Assembly (NCBI GenBank): GCA_964036665.1
Contig: OZ038531.1
Coordinates: 5,952,168-6,016,167, forward strand
Length of the DNA stretch: 64,000 nt
From: Gordius sp. MW1
Lineage: Eukaryota > Nematomorpha > Gordioida > Gordea > Gordiidae
Direction of reading: 5' to 3'
The notes under the pieces were generated by a model. The model was given only the letters and a program-made list of their open reading frames with translations, had not been told where the DNA came from and searched no databases. How positions within the stretch are numbered: position 1 is the first letter of the stretch; each line of letters starts with the position of its first letter. The translations under genes were made by a program, and so were the position numbers. This document shows, one piece after another, positions 25,701 through 33,185 of the stretch.

Positions 25701-27395
25701 AGCTTTGCCTCGACGTAGCTACTTCTGAGCCTAAAAGCAAAGTCCTCCTATATCCCTGCCACGGCATGAAGGGAAATCAATGGTGGACTTATGTCCCGGT
25801 AACTAAAGAGCACCATCCCACTTACCCTAAAATTTTTTTTTTAATTAATGGTAAATTAAGGAAATTTGATAGTTTTAACGTTACAGCAATGTTTTGTGAA
25901 ATTTAAGTTGCAAATGTAAGTTTCACTTCTTTTTCCGGGTTGAGTGATAATATGCTGTTAGGGTAGAAAGTATCCCATGCCATGAGTGATGGTTATTATT
26001 AATACTAAAAAATTGATTAGCCGTAGTGTTGTAAAAACGGCTGGGTCCAAAGGATTTTTGGTCTGTTTTTCTTAATCGACCACCCAAGCTTAGTGGAAAT
26101 TTGAAAAACGGACCAGAAGCGACCGCTAGCCTTATTAAAACAAAAAACAAAACCCAGCCCTTTTACAACACTAATTAGCCACTAAGAATCGTCAATTGAT
26201 TATTGATAAGGAAAATGCCTTCGGTAAAAATAATCGTGTTAGTTTAGGGTGATTTGTCGCTCGAAATTAATTATTACGTATAATTGAACTCTCTAAATAG
26301 CGTCAAGGTCGGCTTTATCACCCGGTTCACAAAATGTGCTTGGACCACGACCCCGTTTCTAAGGACGTTTTCATCAACCATTGCATGGACGAGGACACTC
26401 AAAATTGGAAATTCGAATCTTACAATTTAACCATCATCGATACCCTGCCCCAATAAATCCGACACTCTCGCCACTAATTTAAATTTAAATACGTTATAGA
26501 TGGGTTAAATTTCGCGTGAAAATTAAATTTGAACCGACCCCTAACCCCCGAGTTACTATTGAGTTTTCGCTTCGAAATACTTACTCACCTATTATGCAAT
26601 GTTGCTCATGACTTATGCATGGCCTGCCCGAGGACCATACTAACATTTTTACTTCGTTGAAAATTTTGAAATTATCTGGAATTAAATGGGAAATATAATT
26701 GACTATACGTGTGTATAATATACATCTTAATTCAACTACTTTTTTATTTATAACCCTTCCAACGAATTAGAACAGCATCGCAATTGTTTAGAGATTAGAG
26801 ATACTTTCAATTAATCTTTATGTAAATGCCTCTAAAAAAGTGTTGGGCGTCTGTAAAAATTGGTGGAAAGGGTTGTAAATTTAAGTTTTAAGTCGTGTGT
26901 TTGCGAATATTTATGCCTGCCACAATAACTTAAAATCAAAATATGCTGTGATCCACCCCCTCCCCTCCTTAGCCCCACCGAATGTCCCATTATACGGTTG
27001 TTGCGCGTTTACGTTATTGTTATACATTTGAGTTTGGACCTGTTTGTATCCTACGAACTTTCACAAATAAATTATTAAATACAAGGTAGTTTAAGTTTAT
27101 TCCAAACAATTAATAACTTGCTTCATTACTTCTCACTCGCTACTAATACCCATATTTTCAGGACTGCAATCAAATTTATTATGCTTAGGAATTAACGATT
27201 TTGATCATGTTTCATATTCTTTAGGATCATCTATTGATAATGCACCACGGATTTCGCATGTGTTTAGATGTTAATTACGAAACGTGGGATGTTATGCTTA
27301 GTGTGTGTTCTCTCATATCCAAATCTCAAAAATGGGCTTTCAGCTGGGTCAATTATACCCGAATTAGTGAACTGCCCGTCTTTAACTCTATATAG
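13524..27395 (+). CDS. GALNT10-like: Polypeptide N-acetylgalactosaminyltransferase, GALNT10-like, with alternative lectin exons
   Basis: Transfers GalNAc from UDP-GalNAc to Ser/Thr of proteins in the Golgi, the first step of mucin-type O-glycosylation. Coding exons: 13524-13742, 18278-18380, 18468-18612, 19195-19361, 20129-20317, 21127-21304, 22194-22311, 22679-22789, 23305-23526, 24438-24548, then 24954-25094 or 25655-25798, then 26301-26456 or 27225-27395. All junctions are GT-AG and the phases agree. The product is 619-625 residues, about the family's usual length. Parts: short cytosolic tail, signal anchor at residues ~15-35, stem, GT27 domain ~170-400 with the metal-binding DSH triad (260-262) and WGGEQ (363-367), and a ricin-type lectin domain from ~485. 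Blocks such as [28 protein letters not shown] and KPFKWFM resemble human GALNT10 as remembered. No inactivating change was seen. The duplicated last two exons are the unusual feature. Confidence 0.93.
13895..14030. mobile_element. Degenerate palindromic MITE, TTGTAAAAACGGCTG family
   Basis: Contains the family's GACTAAGAAAACAGACCAAT and TAGTCGACTAAAACC motifs and CCGGCCGTTTTTA near its right end. The termini are worn and no target duplication was found. Confidence 0.5.
14267..14965 (-). mobile_element. 5'-truncated LINE (YMDD type), C-terminal domain with poly(A) tail
   Basis: Read on the - strand, 14640-14960 gives a Cys/His-containing segment ([15 protein letters not shown]), then about 14650-14740 has RPDG, later [13 protein letters not shown], then [20 protein letters not shown] and a C-terminal tail ending at 14363. 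The same domain order is found in the LINE at 31545-33185. Downstream on the - strand are AATAAA (14294-14299 complement) and a run of 13 A (14267-14279 complement), a retroposed poly(A) tail. The fragment has at least one reading-frame break. Reverse transcriptase motifs are missing, so this is a dead 5'-truncated copy inside intron 1. Confidence 0.75.
16029..16430. mobile_element. CGGGC-rich element, CAGAGGTCAGA-terminus family
   Basis: The left part (CAGATTTGTATAAAT, then CCCGGCCCGG) and right end (GGGCTTTTCTGATCTCTG) match the termini of the 57123-58065 and 49893-51091 elements. CTAAAATCTAAATTTACGAC at its right recurs at about 31120. No convincing target duplication. Confidence 0.55.
17290..17475 (-). 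mobile_element. LINE 3'-end fragment, same family as 31545-33185
   Basis: The stretch from GGCATTGATCCGTGTATGGA through CCTGATAAAAAGTACTTTTT is nearly identical to 31590-31680, where it forms the last codons and 3' untranslated end of the LINE. Only this tail is present, so the insertion is severely 5'-truncated. The similarity suggests both copies are fairly recent. Confidence 0.8.
17696..17835 (-). mobile_element. hAT-type MITE, CATGGGCGTAGCC family, copy 5
   Basis: Family blocks (GGGCTGCCCTTCTAAATCC, GTTGAAATTTATT, CATTTTGCCCCTCC) ending CTGGCTGCGCCAATG. The left terminus is missing. Confidence 0.65.
18278..18380 (+). CDS. GALNT10-like: GALNT10-like exon 2: stem region
   Basis: Acceptor CATTTAG|AAC, donor AAAAG|GTTTTA, ends phase 1. 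Encodes the stem with [16 protein letters not shown], a block conserved in GALNT10-type enzymes. The following intron is only 87 bases. Confidence 0.9.
18468..18612 (+). CDS. GALNT10-like: GALNT10-like exon 3: end of stem
   Basis: Acceptor TTATTAG|GG, donor GA|GTATGT. Encodes [32 protein letters not shown], the segment just before the catalytic domain (N/D-RS-PD-R is family-wide). Confidence 0.9.
19195..19361 (+). CDS. GALNT10-like: GALNT10-like exon 4: start of GT27 domain
   Basis: Acceptor TTATTAG|T, donor AAAG|GTGTGC. Encodes DC followed by a lysine run, then [15 protein letters not shown] and EIILVDDHS, the nucleotide-sugar-binding half of the catalytic domain. Confidence 0.92.
19537..19692 (+). 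mobile_element. hAT-type MITE, CATGGGCGTAGCC family, copy 6 (GALNT intron 4)
   Basis: CATGGGCGTAGCCAGCATT to CTTGGCTACGCTCATG. Target duplication TATGTCAA / TATATCAA (7 of 8) at 19529-19536 and 19693-19700. Confidence 0.85.
20129..20317 (+). CDS. GALNT10-like: GALNT10-like exon 5: catalytic metal site
   Basis: Acceptor CTCAACAG|AT, donor TTAG|GTTACA. Encodes [19 protein letters not shown] and [20 protein letters not shown] (260-262) is the DxH motif that binds Mn2+ and UDP. Confidence 0.94.
20399..20556. mobile_element. hAT-type MITE, CATGGGCGTAGCC family, copy 7 (GALNT intron 5)
   Basis: Starts CATGGGCGTAGTCAATGG, ends GCTGGCTACCTCATG. Flanks ACTAAACC / GCTAGACC match at 6 of 8. Confidence 0.75.
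21127..21304 (+). CDS. GALNT10-like: GALNT10-like exon 6: mid catalytic domain
   Basis: Acceptor TTACAG|AA, donor GA|GTAATT. Encodes [18 protein letters not shown] and [19 protein letters not shown], the acceptor-side half typical of GT27. Confidence 0.92.
21861..22005 (-). mobile_element. hAT-type MITE, CATGGGCGTAGCC family, copy 8 (GALNT intron 6)
   Basis: TAGCCAAGGGGGGCAGCCCC to CTAACTACGCTCAT, with worn termini. The interior matches the family. Confidence 0.65.
22194..22311 (+). CDS. GALNT10-like: GALNT10-like exon 7: WGGE motif
   Basis: Acceptor ATTCTAAG|G, donor AAG|GTAAAT. Encodes [20 protein letters not shown] and [12 protein letters not shown], the Gal/GalNAc-transferase motif shared with beta-4-galactosyltransferases. 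Confidence 0.94.
22679..22789 (+). CDS. GALNT10-like: GALNT10-like exon 8: end of catalytic core
   Basis: Acceptor TTACTAG|ATA, donor AAG|GTGCCT, phase 0. Encodes [20 protein letters not shown], matching the conserved C-terminal end of the catalytic core. Confidence 0.92.
23305..23526 (+). CDS. GALNT10-like: GALNT10-like exon 9: catalytic-lectin linker
   Basis: Acceptor TTTTAG|AAT, donor GAA|GTTCAT. Encodes [20 protein letters not shown], then [12 protein letters not shown] and [11 protein letters not shown] before the lectin domain. The block strongly resembles GALNT10. Confidence 0.92.
23649..23808 (+). mobile_element. hAT-type MITE, CATGGGCGTAGCC family, copy 9 (GALNT intron 9)
   Basis: CATGGGCGTAGCCAGCATTG to GGCTACCCATG, with an exact 8-bp target duplication GGTAGAGA at 23641-23648 and 23809-23816. 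Confidence 0.88.
24438..24548 (+). CDS. GALNT10-like: GALNT10-like exon 10: lectin alpha repeat
   Basis: Acceptor GCATAG|GTT, donor CAA|GTATTA, phase 0 at both ends. Encodes [14 protein letters not shown] and DNCIKDDSS, the first of three ricin-B-type repeats, with the CLD motif. No QxW is seen, as is common in the alpha repeat. Confidence 0.88.
24954..25094 (+). CDS. GALNT10-like: GALNT10-like exon 11a: alternative lectin beta repeat
   Basis: Acceptor GATATAG|CTA, donor ACG|GTAACC; 47 codons, phase 0 at both ends. Encodes [19 protein letters not shown] and [14 protein letters not shown]: a complete beta repeat with CLD, the second Cys and QWW. It resembles exon 11b at roughly a third of positions, concentrated at structural residues. 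Joining 11a to 11b keeps the frame but would put two beta repeats in tandem, so mutually exclusive use is the likelier arrangement (inference). Confidence 0.82.
25141..25168 (+). other. Possible intronic hairpin downstream of exon 11a
   Basis: GCACAACG (25141-25148) can pair with CGTTGCGTGC (25159-25168) through a 2-base bulge. It lies about 45 bases after the exon 11a donor. A role in exon choice is only a possibility. Confidence 0.25.
25655..25798 (+). CDS. GALNT10-like: GALNT10-like exon 11b: lectin beta repeat, canonical-like
   Basis: Acceptor TTCCCCCAG|AAT (a good polypyrimidine tract), donor CCG|GTAACT; 48 codons, phase 0. Encodes [20 protein letters not shown] and [12 protein letters not shown]. 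This version is closer to the beta repeat of GALNT10 as remembered (TWREDIRP, HSMKGNQLW). Confidence 0.88.
26024..26173. mobile_element. Palindromic MITE, TTGTAAAAACGGCTG family (between GALNT exons 11b and 12a)
   Basis: TAGTGTTGTAAAAACGGCTG to CCCTTTTACAACACTA. Flanks ATTAGCCG / ATTAGCCA (26016-26023, 26174-26181) match at 7 of 8, so the family makes 8-bp duplications as hAT elements do. Confidence 0.85.
26301..26456 (+). CDS. GALNT10-like: GALNT10-like exon 12a: lectin gamma repeat and C-terminus, canonical-like
   Basis: Acceptor AAATAG|CGT; 51 codons plus TAA. Encodes [30 protein letters not shown] and ends IIDTLPQ. It has CLD, the partner Cys and QNW (QxW). It resembles the GALNT10 C-terminus, including LYHPV and an NxT near the end. 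Confidence 0.88.
   Translation, partial: RQGRLYHPVHKMCLDHDPVSKDVFINHCMDEDTQNWKFESYNLTIIDTLPQ
26452..26457 (+). promoter_or_regulatory. AATAAA overlapping the exon 12a stop codon
   Basis: The stop TAA (26454-26456) lies inside AATAAA. If used, the exon 12a mRNA would have a very short 3' untranslated region. Another AATAAA is at about 27066. Confidence 0.4.
27225..27395 (+). CDS. GALNT10-like: GALNT10-like exon 12b: alternative lectin gamma repeat and C-terminus
   Basis: Acceptor TTCTTTAG|GAT; 56 codons plus TAG, phase 0 like exon 12a. Encodes [26 protein letters not shown] and ends [12 protein letters not shown], the partner Cys and QKW (QxW) are kept, so it forms a full gamma repeat although the sequence has diverged widely. 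It lies 768 bases after the exon 12a stop and can only be used if exon 12a is skipped. AATAAA at 27841-27846 is a possible poly(A) signal. Confidence 0.8.
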   Translation, partial: DHLLIMHHGFRMCLDVNYETWDVMLSVCSLISKSQKWAFSWVNYTRISELPVFNSI

Positions 27396-27940
27396 GTGAT
27401 TTTTAATAGTACAAAATGAAATAACCCGATGCCACCAATTGTTTTTGTAACACTGCTCAGGAATGTACATTGTATATTATTTGTTATGTTTTTTAATATT
27501 TAACACGCTGATGATGCGCTAGTATAAATGTAATTTTGTATGAGATTTTTGCGAATTTTTATAAACTTGATGCATGGTGTGGTTTTTTTAAATTTATATT
27601 CATAACGTTTCTTTGGGTCTTTATTTATTAAGACTGGACATTTATAATTCAAAACATAGCCTCTCTCTTATCAATTACGCTATTTTTAGGGAAAGCAACC
27701 AAAGTATTCTTATCTAATCGTTTATGTTTTGGGCTTGAAACATATTAAAAGCATCGTAGTAAATTTATGGCGAATTCAACTAAATTTAATAACGTCGTTG
27801 GGATTGTAAATTAGTTTCATAAGATGTTGGGATTCAAAAAAATAAAAAGTTGTGTTTATAAATGTTTCGGGTAAACACTGTTATAGAGACTTATTTGGTA
27901 AATCCGCGTTATATATATCGGACAAAGCGTTAGATTGGAC

Positions 27941-28107
27941 CATGGGCATAGCCGGGGGGGGGGCAAGAAGGTGCCGCTGCCCCTCCTCTATATCCAAAAA
28001 ATTGTTGAAATTTATTAAAATAATGACTAAAAATTAAAAAATGATCATTTTGCCCGTCCCTAAATCATTATTGCCTCCCTTTAATCCAAATGCTGGCTAC
28101 GCCCTTG
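27941..28107 (-). mobile_element. hAT-type MITE, CATGGGCGTAGCC family, copy 10
   Basis: CATGGGCATAGCCGGG to CTGGCTACGCCCTTG. Target duplication GATTGGAC / GATTGGGC (7 of 8). Confidence 0.82.
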
Positions 28108-28534
28108 GATTGGGCTAATAAAATAGTCAGGTTGGGCACAATTTCTTAATTAAATTAAACTTTATAAGGTTGCGTTTTCGAGATATAACATAATGTTTTA
28201 CTCGTAAAATTTTTTTAGTTCAACCAAGTGAAACAATATTTTTGTTATGGCGTTAAAATTTAGATTATAATTTTGAATGGTTTTGTAGGTCGAGTAGCTT
28301 ATGTGGGCTAAGTTGCAAATTTGGTAAAAATGCTCATGTATATTATGGGTTGCAAAAATTCAATTTTGCAGGATTATCTCATAATCATAAGGATTTGACT
28401 GTAAGCGTGATATAAATTTATATTGGATTAATTTTTTTCTACTGATTATACCCATCAGGATGGCTGACTATGGGAAACATTCTAAAACCTTTTATAAATT
28501 TATAATGAAATTCATCTCAAATTTAGCCTTAGGC

Positions 28535-28641
28535 TTAGCCAGAAGGAGACAGAAAGTGCCAGATTCCAAATTTTCAAATAATGATCTTTAATTTTACTCT
28601 CCCCCCTCTCCTTTCAAATTCAAATCCTGACTGCGCCCATG
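28535..28641 (-). mobile_element. hAT-type MITE, CATGGGCGTAGCC family, copy 11
   Basis: TTAGCCAGAAGG to CTGACTGCGCCCATG. Flanks CCTTAGGC / CCTATGGC match at 6 of 8. Old and partly deleted. Confidence 0.65.
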
Positions 28642-28684
28642 CCTATGGCATTGAAATTTTGGATAAACATAATTCAAGCACTTC

Positions 28685-28868
28685 CATGGGCGTAGCCAAG
28701 GGGGTAGGGAGGGGCAGCTGCCCCCCTCTAAATCCGAAAATTTGCTGAAATATATTAAAATTGACTAAAATTTTGAAAATGATTATTTTGCCCCTCTCTA
28801 AATCATTATTGCCCCTCGCTAAAACATTATTGCCCCCCCCCTCTAACCCAATGCTGGCTGCGCTCATG
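28685..28868 (-). mobile_element. hAT-type MITE, CATGGGCGTAGCC family, copy 12
   Basis: CATGGGCGTAGCCAAGG to GCTGGCTGCGCTCATG. The internal CTAAATCATTATTGCCCCTC unit is partly doubled, making it longer than its relatives. Flanks AGCACTTC / AGCTTTTC match at 6 of 8. Confidence 0.8.
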
Positions 28869-30592
28869 AGCTTTTCATATTCATACTAATCGAAAAAGCG
28901 TACCTTAGTCAAATTTTGAACTTTAATACAAAGAATATGTGCACATTTTATAACTTTTAATTTAAAATAAGGCTTATTTTTGTTTAGAGTAAAAAAAATT
29001 GGGTATCGCTAGGAAAATTTTTAATATTTTTAACAAACATATATAAGAAAACCTAAATATATTTTATTTAAATAAATTTAACTATAATAATAATCTGTTG
29101 TCATACTTAATTATTTGGGTATATTTCGATTGATTATAAATTATTTAATGCTTTAAATATAGAGGAACCCATGCTATGGGAATTTAATTGTCGCTATTGA
29201 AGCGTGACGTTTTATGCCATTCCTTCCTCATATAATTAAAGTCTCATTATAGCGTCTCATTATAGCATCAATTTGTTCACTCGTTTTAGAAATGCGATTA
29301 ATATTCTGTTATAGTCGTTTACACTACGTTAATCATTGTAATTAATAAAATCTCCAGGGACAACATTTTTTTTTATTTAAGTATATATTCAAGCGAGCGT
29401 TAAGCGGATAAATTATGTATTTAAATTTATTTAAAAAATTAGTACGGCCTAGCGAGCTAAATGCAGGGTATTTTAAAATTTTATTAGCCCGAACTCTGTT
29501 TACGCTTTAATTAACTCGTTCATAATTTATATTCTAAAATTTTTGCCTTTTATTTGGTGGTATTTATGTTTTTGTAATTTATTCCTCAGTCTAATACATG
29601 TTTCTAAGGGAAAATTAATTTTGGCTTCTTTACCTTACTCTTTTGTACAAATTCTTTGAAACTCCTTACCAGTGAGATTAAAAATTAATATTTCACTAGT
29701 TGACCTTCTGTATAGAAGTCTAATAAGTTTTGCGTATTTTTACTTTAATCTCTTACCACTAATCAAGAAAAATCTGTTAAAGGGGAGTTGTTGCAAAATA
29801 TAGACGAAATAATAATTAAATTTACAAAATCTTATTATTATTTAATAAGAATTCAAATTAAATTATAGGGATTTATTCAAATAACAAAGGGATGACAGTT
29901 TTTGAAATTAAATTCATTATCATTTTCACACTGTGGCTAACTCAAGAAGCCTGTGCAATAGTAATATTTAGGGGATTAAATCTTGGACAGATTAAATCAA
30001 AAAAATCTAGCCTAACACTAATATTGTAGAGCCAAGTTATAATAATATGTTTTAATGTTAGACATGATAGCCCCCCCCTAAAAATGTATAGTCGAGTTTA
30101 AATAAACATAGAAGAGAGAATCAAATCCGTTTTTTGCCCGATAATGAGTTTTGTTTCTAATGTAATCACATGATAAATTGATCCAAGACAATATTCTCAT
30201 TAAGGTTGATATTATTTTTTGTTTTGTTTAGCAGTATTTAAATTTGAAATTTTTAAATGTTGCTTTCAAGTACAATCATTATAAAAAAGTAAAAGTCTGG
30301 GCCTGGCTTATTTCTTACAGAGCCCGAGCCAGGCCGGAACCCGTTTATAAATTTTTTATTGAAACATTTAATAATATATATATTTAATGTTAATAATTTT
30401 GATGCAATAAAACTTATTTGAATCTGAAATTTATTTAATCCAAAGTTGATAAATTTTTGAAGGGTATGCATGCAGTTGATTAACTCTACATATACTCTAA
30501 TAAGCACTCACTAATAATTTGATAGGCGCTTTGAGATGTTGATGAATGAATATTTATTTTTATTGGTAATTTAATTAACATTAATATTAAAT
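28869..30592. other. AT-rich noncoding stretch
   Basis: No gene was recognised. A short CGGGC-type patch lies at about 30297-30345. Confidence 0.5.
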
Positions 30593-30660
30593 GGTGGCGT
30601 AGCCAAGAGGGGTGGGGAAGCAGGAAATTCCCCATCCCCCTTAGCAAAAATTTAGAATTT
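30593..30660. repeat. Fragment of the CAGTGGCGTA-type MITE
   Basis: GTGGCGTAGCCAAGAGG and CCCCTTAGCAAAAATTTAGA resemble the left half of the 8044-8290 element. The right end could not be placed. Confidence 0.4.
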
Positions 30661-31059
30661 TTTTATTATTAAATAAATTATTAAATTAATTAAAAATTTT
30701 TATAAAAGATTAAGATTTTAATAAACCCCTTAATAATACTTTTTATACATTATATTTTTCATCAAATCATTATTTTTATTTTTCAGAATTTACTTGTTCA
30801 CTTGCCAAGAAAAAATTTTGTTTATCATTTTCCCCACTACTTGGCCCTCCCACACATATAATGATATAAGTAATAATTTTATAAATCTCTTTTCTGCAGC
30901 CTGAATACTTGAAATCCCTTTTATAGCTTGATTAATATTTCAGCTATATATTGTTGCTATGCGAATAATTGTAAAAAAAGGATTCCATATAACATTATAA
31001 AATCTATAAGGAGCAGTTTTGACGAAGAGTTTGACAAAATAATACACGAAAACAAAAGC

Positions 31060-31425
31060 TATGTAAAAATTTAGCTCGATTTCCCCGATTCTTTTTATAA
31101 TTCCCGTTTGGGCCTACCCTAAAATCTAAATTTACGACAATCGCCAGCCCTAACCGTAGACCGACCGGGCCCGAAAGCGGAACATGTTATAAAATTTCTT
31201 TGGCAGTTCCCCCCCCCCTTGAGAAAATCCTATACGCGCCTGATATAAAACATGTAGTGACACACCTTTGCAAAATCCAAATAATATTTACGATGGCCTT
31301 TTAGTCATCTATCTAGGCCCGGTTCGAGCTCGCCAGGTTATTTTACGACGTCCAGAACCATCCCGTTATATCTTTAAAGAAGAAGCCCGGCCTGCGGGCC
31401 GGGAAGGCCTCTAGCCAGGACTACT
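31060..31425. repeat. CGGGC-type patches and a hAT-like terminus
   Basis: 31085-31175 holds CTAAAATCTAAATTTACGAC and GACCGGGCCCG as in the 16029-16430 element. 31207-31243 holds a C-run, TTGAGAAAATCCTATACGCG and CCTG, the right end of the CAGTGGCG/CAGGCGCG family. 31315-31420 is another CGGGCC patch. Confidence 0.5.
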
Positions 31426-31544
31426 ACAAGGAATAGTTTCTTTTAAATCACGTCAAACAGTTTATAATTTTGCGAACTCTGTGTCTTATTAATTAGATTG
31501 TTTCAAAAAGTAAACTAGATATCTTTATTAAATGGTATACAAAA

Positions 31545-33185
31545 AATTTACACGACTAAAAAAATATAAAAGCGCGCTATAACTAAGCGGTTGGCATTGA
31601 TCCGTGTATGGAAATCGTGTTGGATTTAACGATTTCCATTGTGATCTTTTGCCTGATAAAAAAGTACTTTTTTTAATCTAAAGAGACGAGATCGCTTTTC
31701 CAATTTGTTCAGGAGAGCGAGAGCTTCGGCGCCTAAATTTCCAATTGCGAATTTTAAAGAAAAAGGTGTTCGTGTTGCCACTACGGGAATGAATATTGTG
31801 TCCGCGAGGGAAGAATTTTTGGCTGTCTTCCTATTCTCTGCGTCTGCACTGACTATAAGGTCAGGAGAGGAGTTGGATGGGGCAAATATGTCGACCGTGG
31901 TGAAGTCCCAAGTGAGATTCATTCCACGGGACCATGGGATGAATGTGACCCCGTCTGGTCTTTTCCCATCTGTGGTGCTAAGGCCAACGGGCTCCAAGGT
32001 GTTTGGGTAGCCAGCCTTCCTAAGGTACTGGCCGATGATTTTGTTGATCGCCGTGTGCTTGGGGTTGCGGCCTTTGTTGTATTTGCAATGGAGGGGATAG
32101 ATCGCACGAAAGGGGATACTATGTCGCATCCGAGACGGAGGCCTATGGCTATGCGTAACTCCTCCCCAGACATATGAAGTCCCAAATTCCTGCTCGGGAT
32201 AGCTTCGAGCCATTCGTAACCGCTCTTGGAAGAGGCCCAATTGAAAGGAGTTTTCCCTTAGATAGTTCGTTCAAAGGAAGAAAAGCTACGGAACGTGCTA
32301 TTAGGGGAAGATCCCATTCCTTTTGGGTCACACCGAGTGGTCGTTGGGCTGACTCGAGATTGTCCGCGTCCCACCTGTGGAGAGCCTCGAGGTGCGGGTC
32401 TGGGAGGGATGTCATGGCAGAGATAAGGGGGTCGGTACTCATGCGCGAAGATATAAAACCCGCTAATGCTATCTGTTGCGGAGATCGAATACCGATTCCC
32501 CCACTCTTAGAAGGGAGGGATGCCTGGAGCCATTGGACTGGAGTAAACTTTATATTTAAGCAGGTTTCAAAAAGAGTGTGAATGTTTCGTTCGATTAAAT
32601 TTAATTGCTCTGGGCAGCCAAAGATAGGTGTAGCACGCAAGGCGTGATTTATTTTCGGAATTAGCAGAAAATTTTTAGCCGAAAAAAATGCATGGTGTGG
32701 AGTTAGTCTTTGCAGGGTAGGTTTGACAGCCTTTATGAAAGTTAAAAATTTGGCCAGAAAGCGTTGGGAAGATATGGGCCTACCCAGCGGTGCGCCTAGG
32801 TGGTTGAACTGGTCGAGAGTGAGGACAGAAAAGGGGAGCGTTGAGGAATCTATTGAAGGATCCCTGCTACTTCACATTTTAAGTGGTTGAGTTAGAGGCC
32901 AATTGAATCTGAAAAGGATTCAATTATCGGCGGTATTTTACGTATTTCACTCGCGGGGCCCACCAAAACCGTCGTCCATGTACCATAGGTTGCAAGAAAA
33001 GCTTCATGTGGTAGACAGTTTTTGGATGATCCCCTGTATAGCTTGGCAGAAAAGCGCTGGGCCAAGGGGATCGCCTTGCTGTATCCCACTAGAGGAGTGT
33101 ATTATCTTGTCCCCAAACAGTAGAAAGGATGGGGCTCCATAACTATTGAGGGCGTATGTGTAAATTTGGGGGTATGCTTTCTGAA
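31545..33185 (-). mobile_element. 5'-truncated LINE (YMDD type) with RPDG/WDFT C-terminal domain
   Basis: Read on the - strand. Reverse transcriptase motif B GIQQGDPLGP lies at 33059-33087 and motif C YMDDG at about 32968-32982. A thumb-like region follows over 32150-32640. Then come RPDG (31951-31964 complement), WDFTTVD (31890-31910 complement), AENRK, IFIPVV and a C-terminus at 31626. The frame shifts at least twice, so the copy is dead. The 5' end stops upstream of motif B, and the 3' end (31545-31680) is shared with 17290-17475. The C-terminal domain has spaced PD, D and E-x-K-like residues reminiscent of PD-(D/E)xK nucleases (inference). Clade not determined. Confidence 0.78.

Noticed and set aside
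31705-32581. + strand open frames of 101 and 135 codons
   Set aside because: Antisense shadows of the LINE coding sequence on the - strand.
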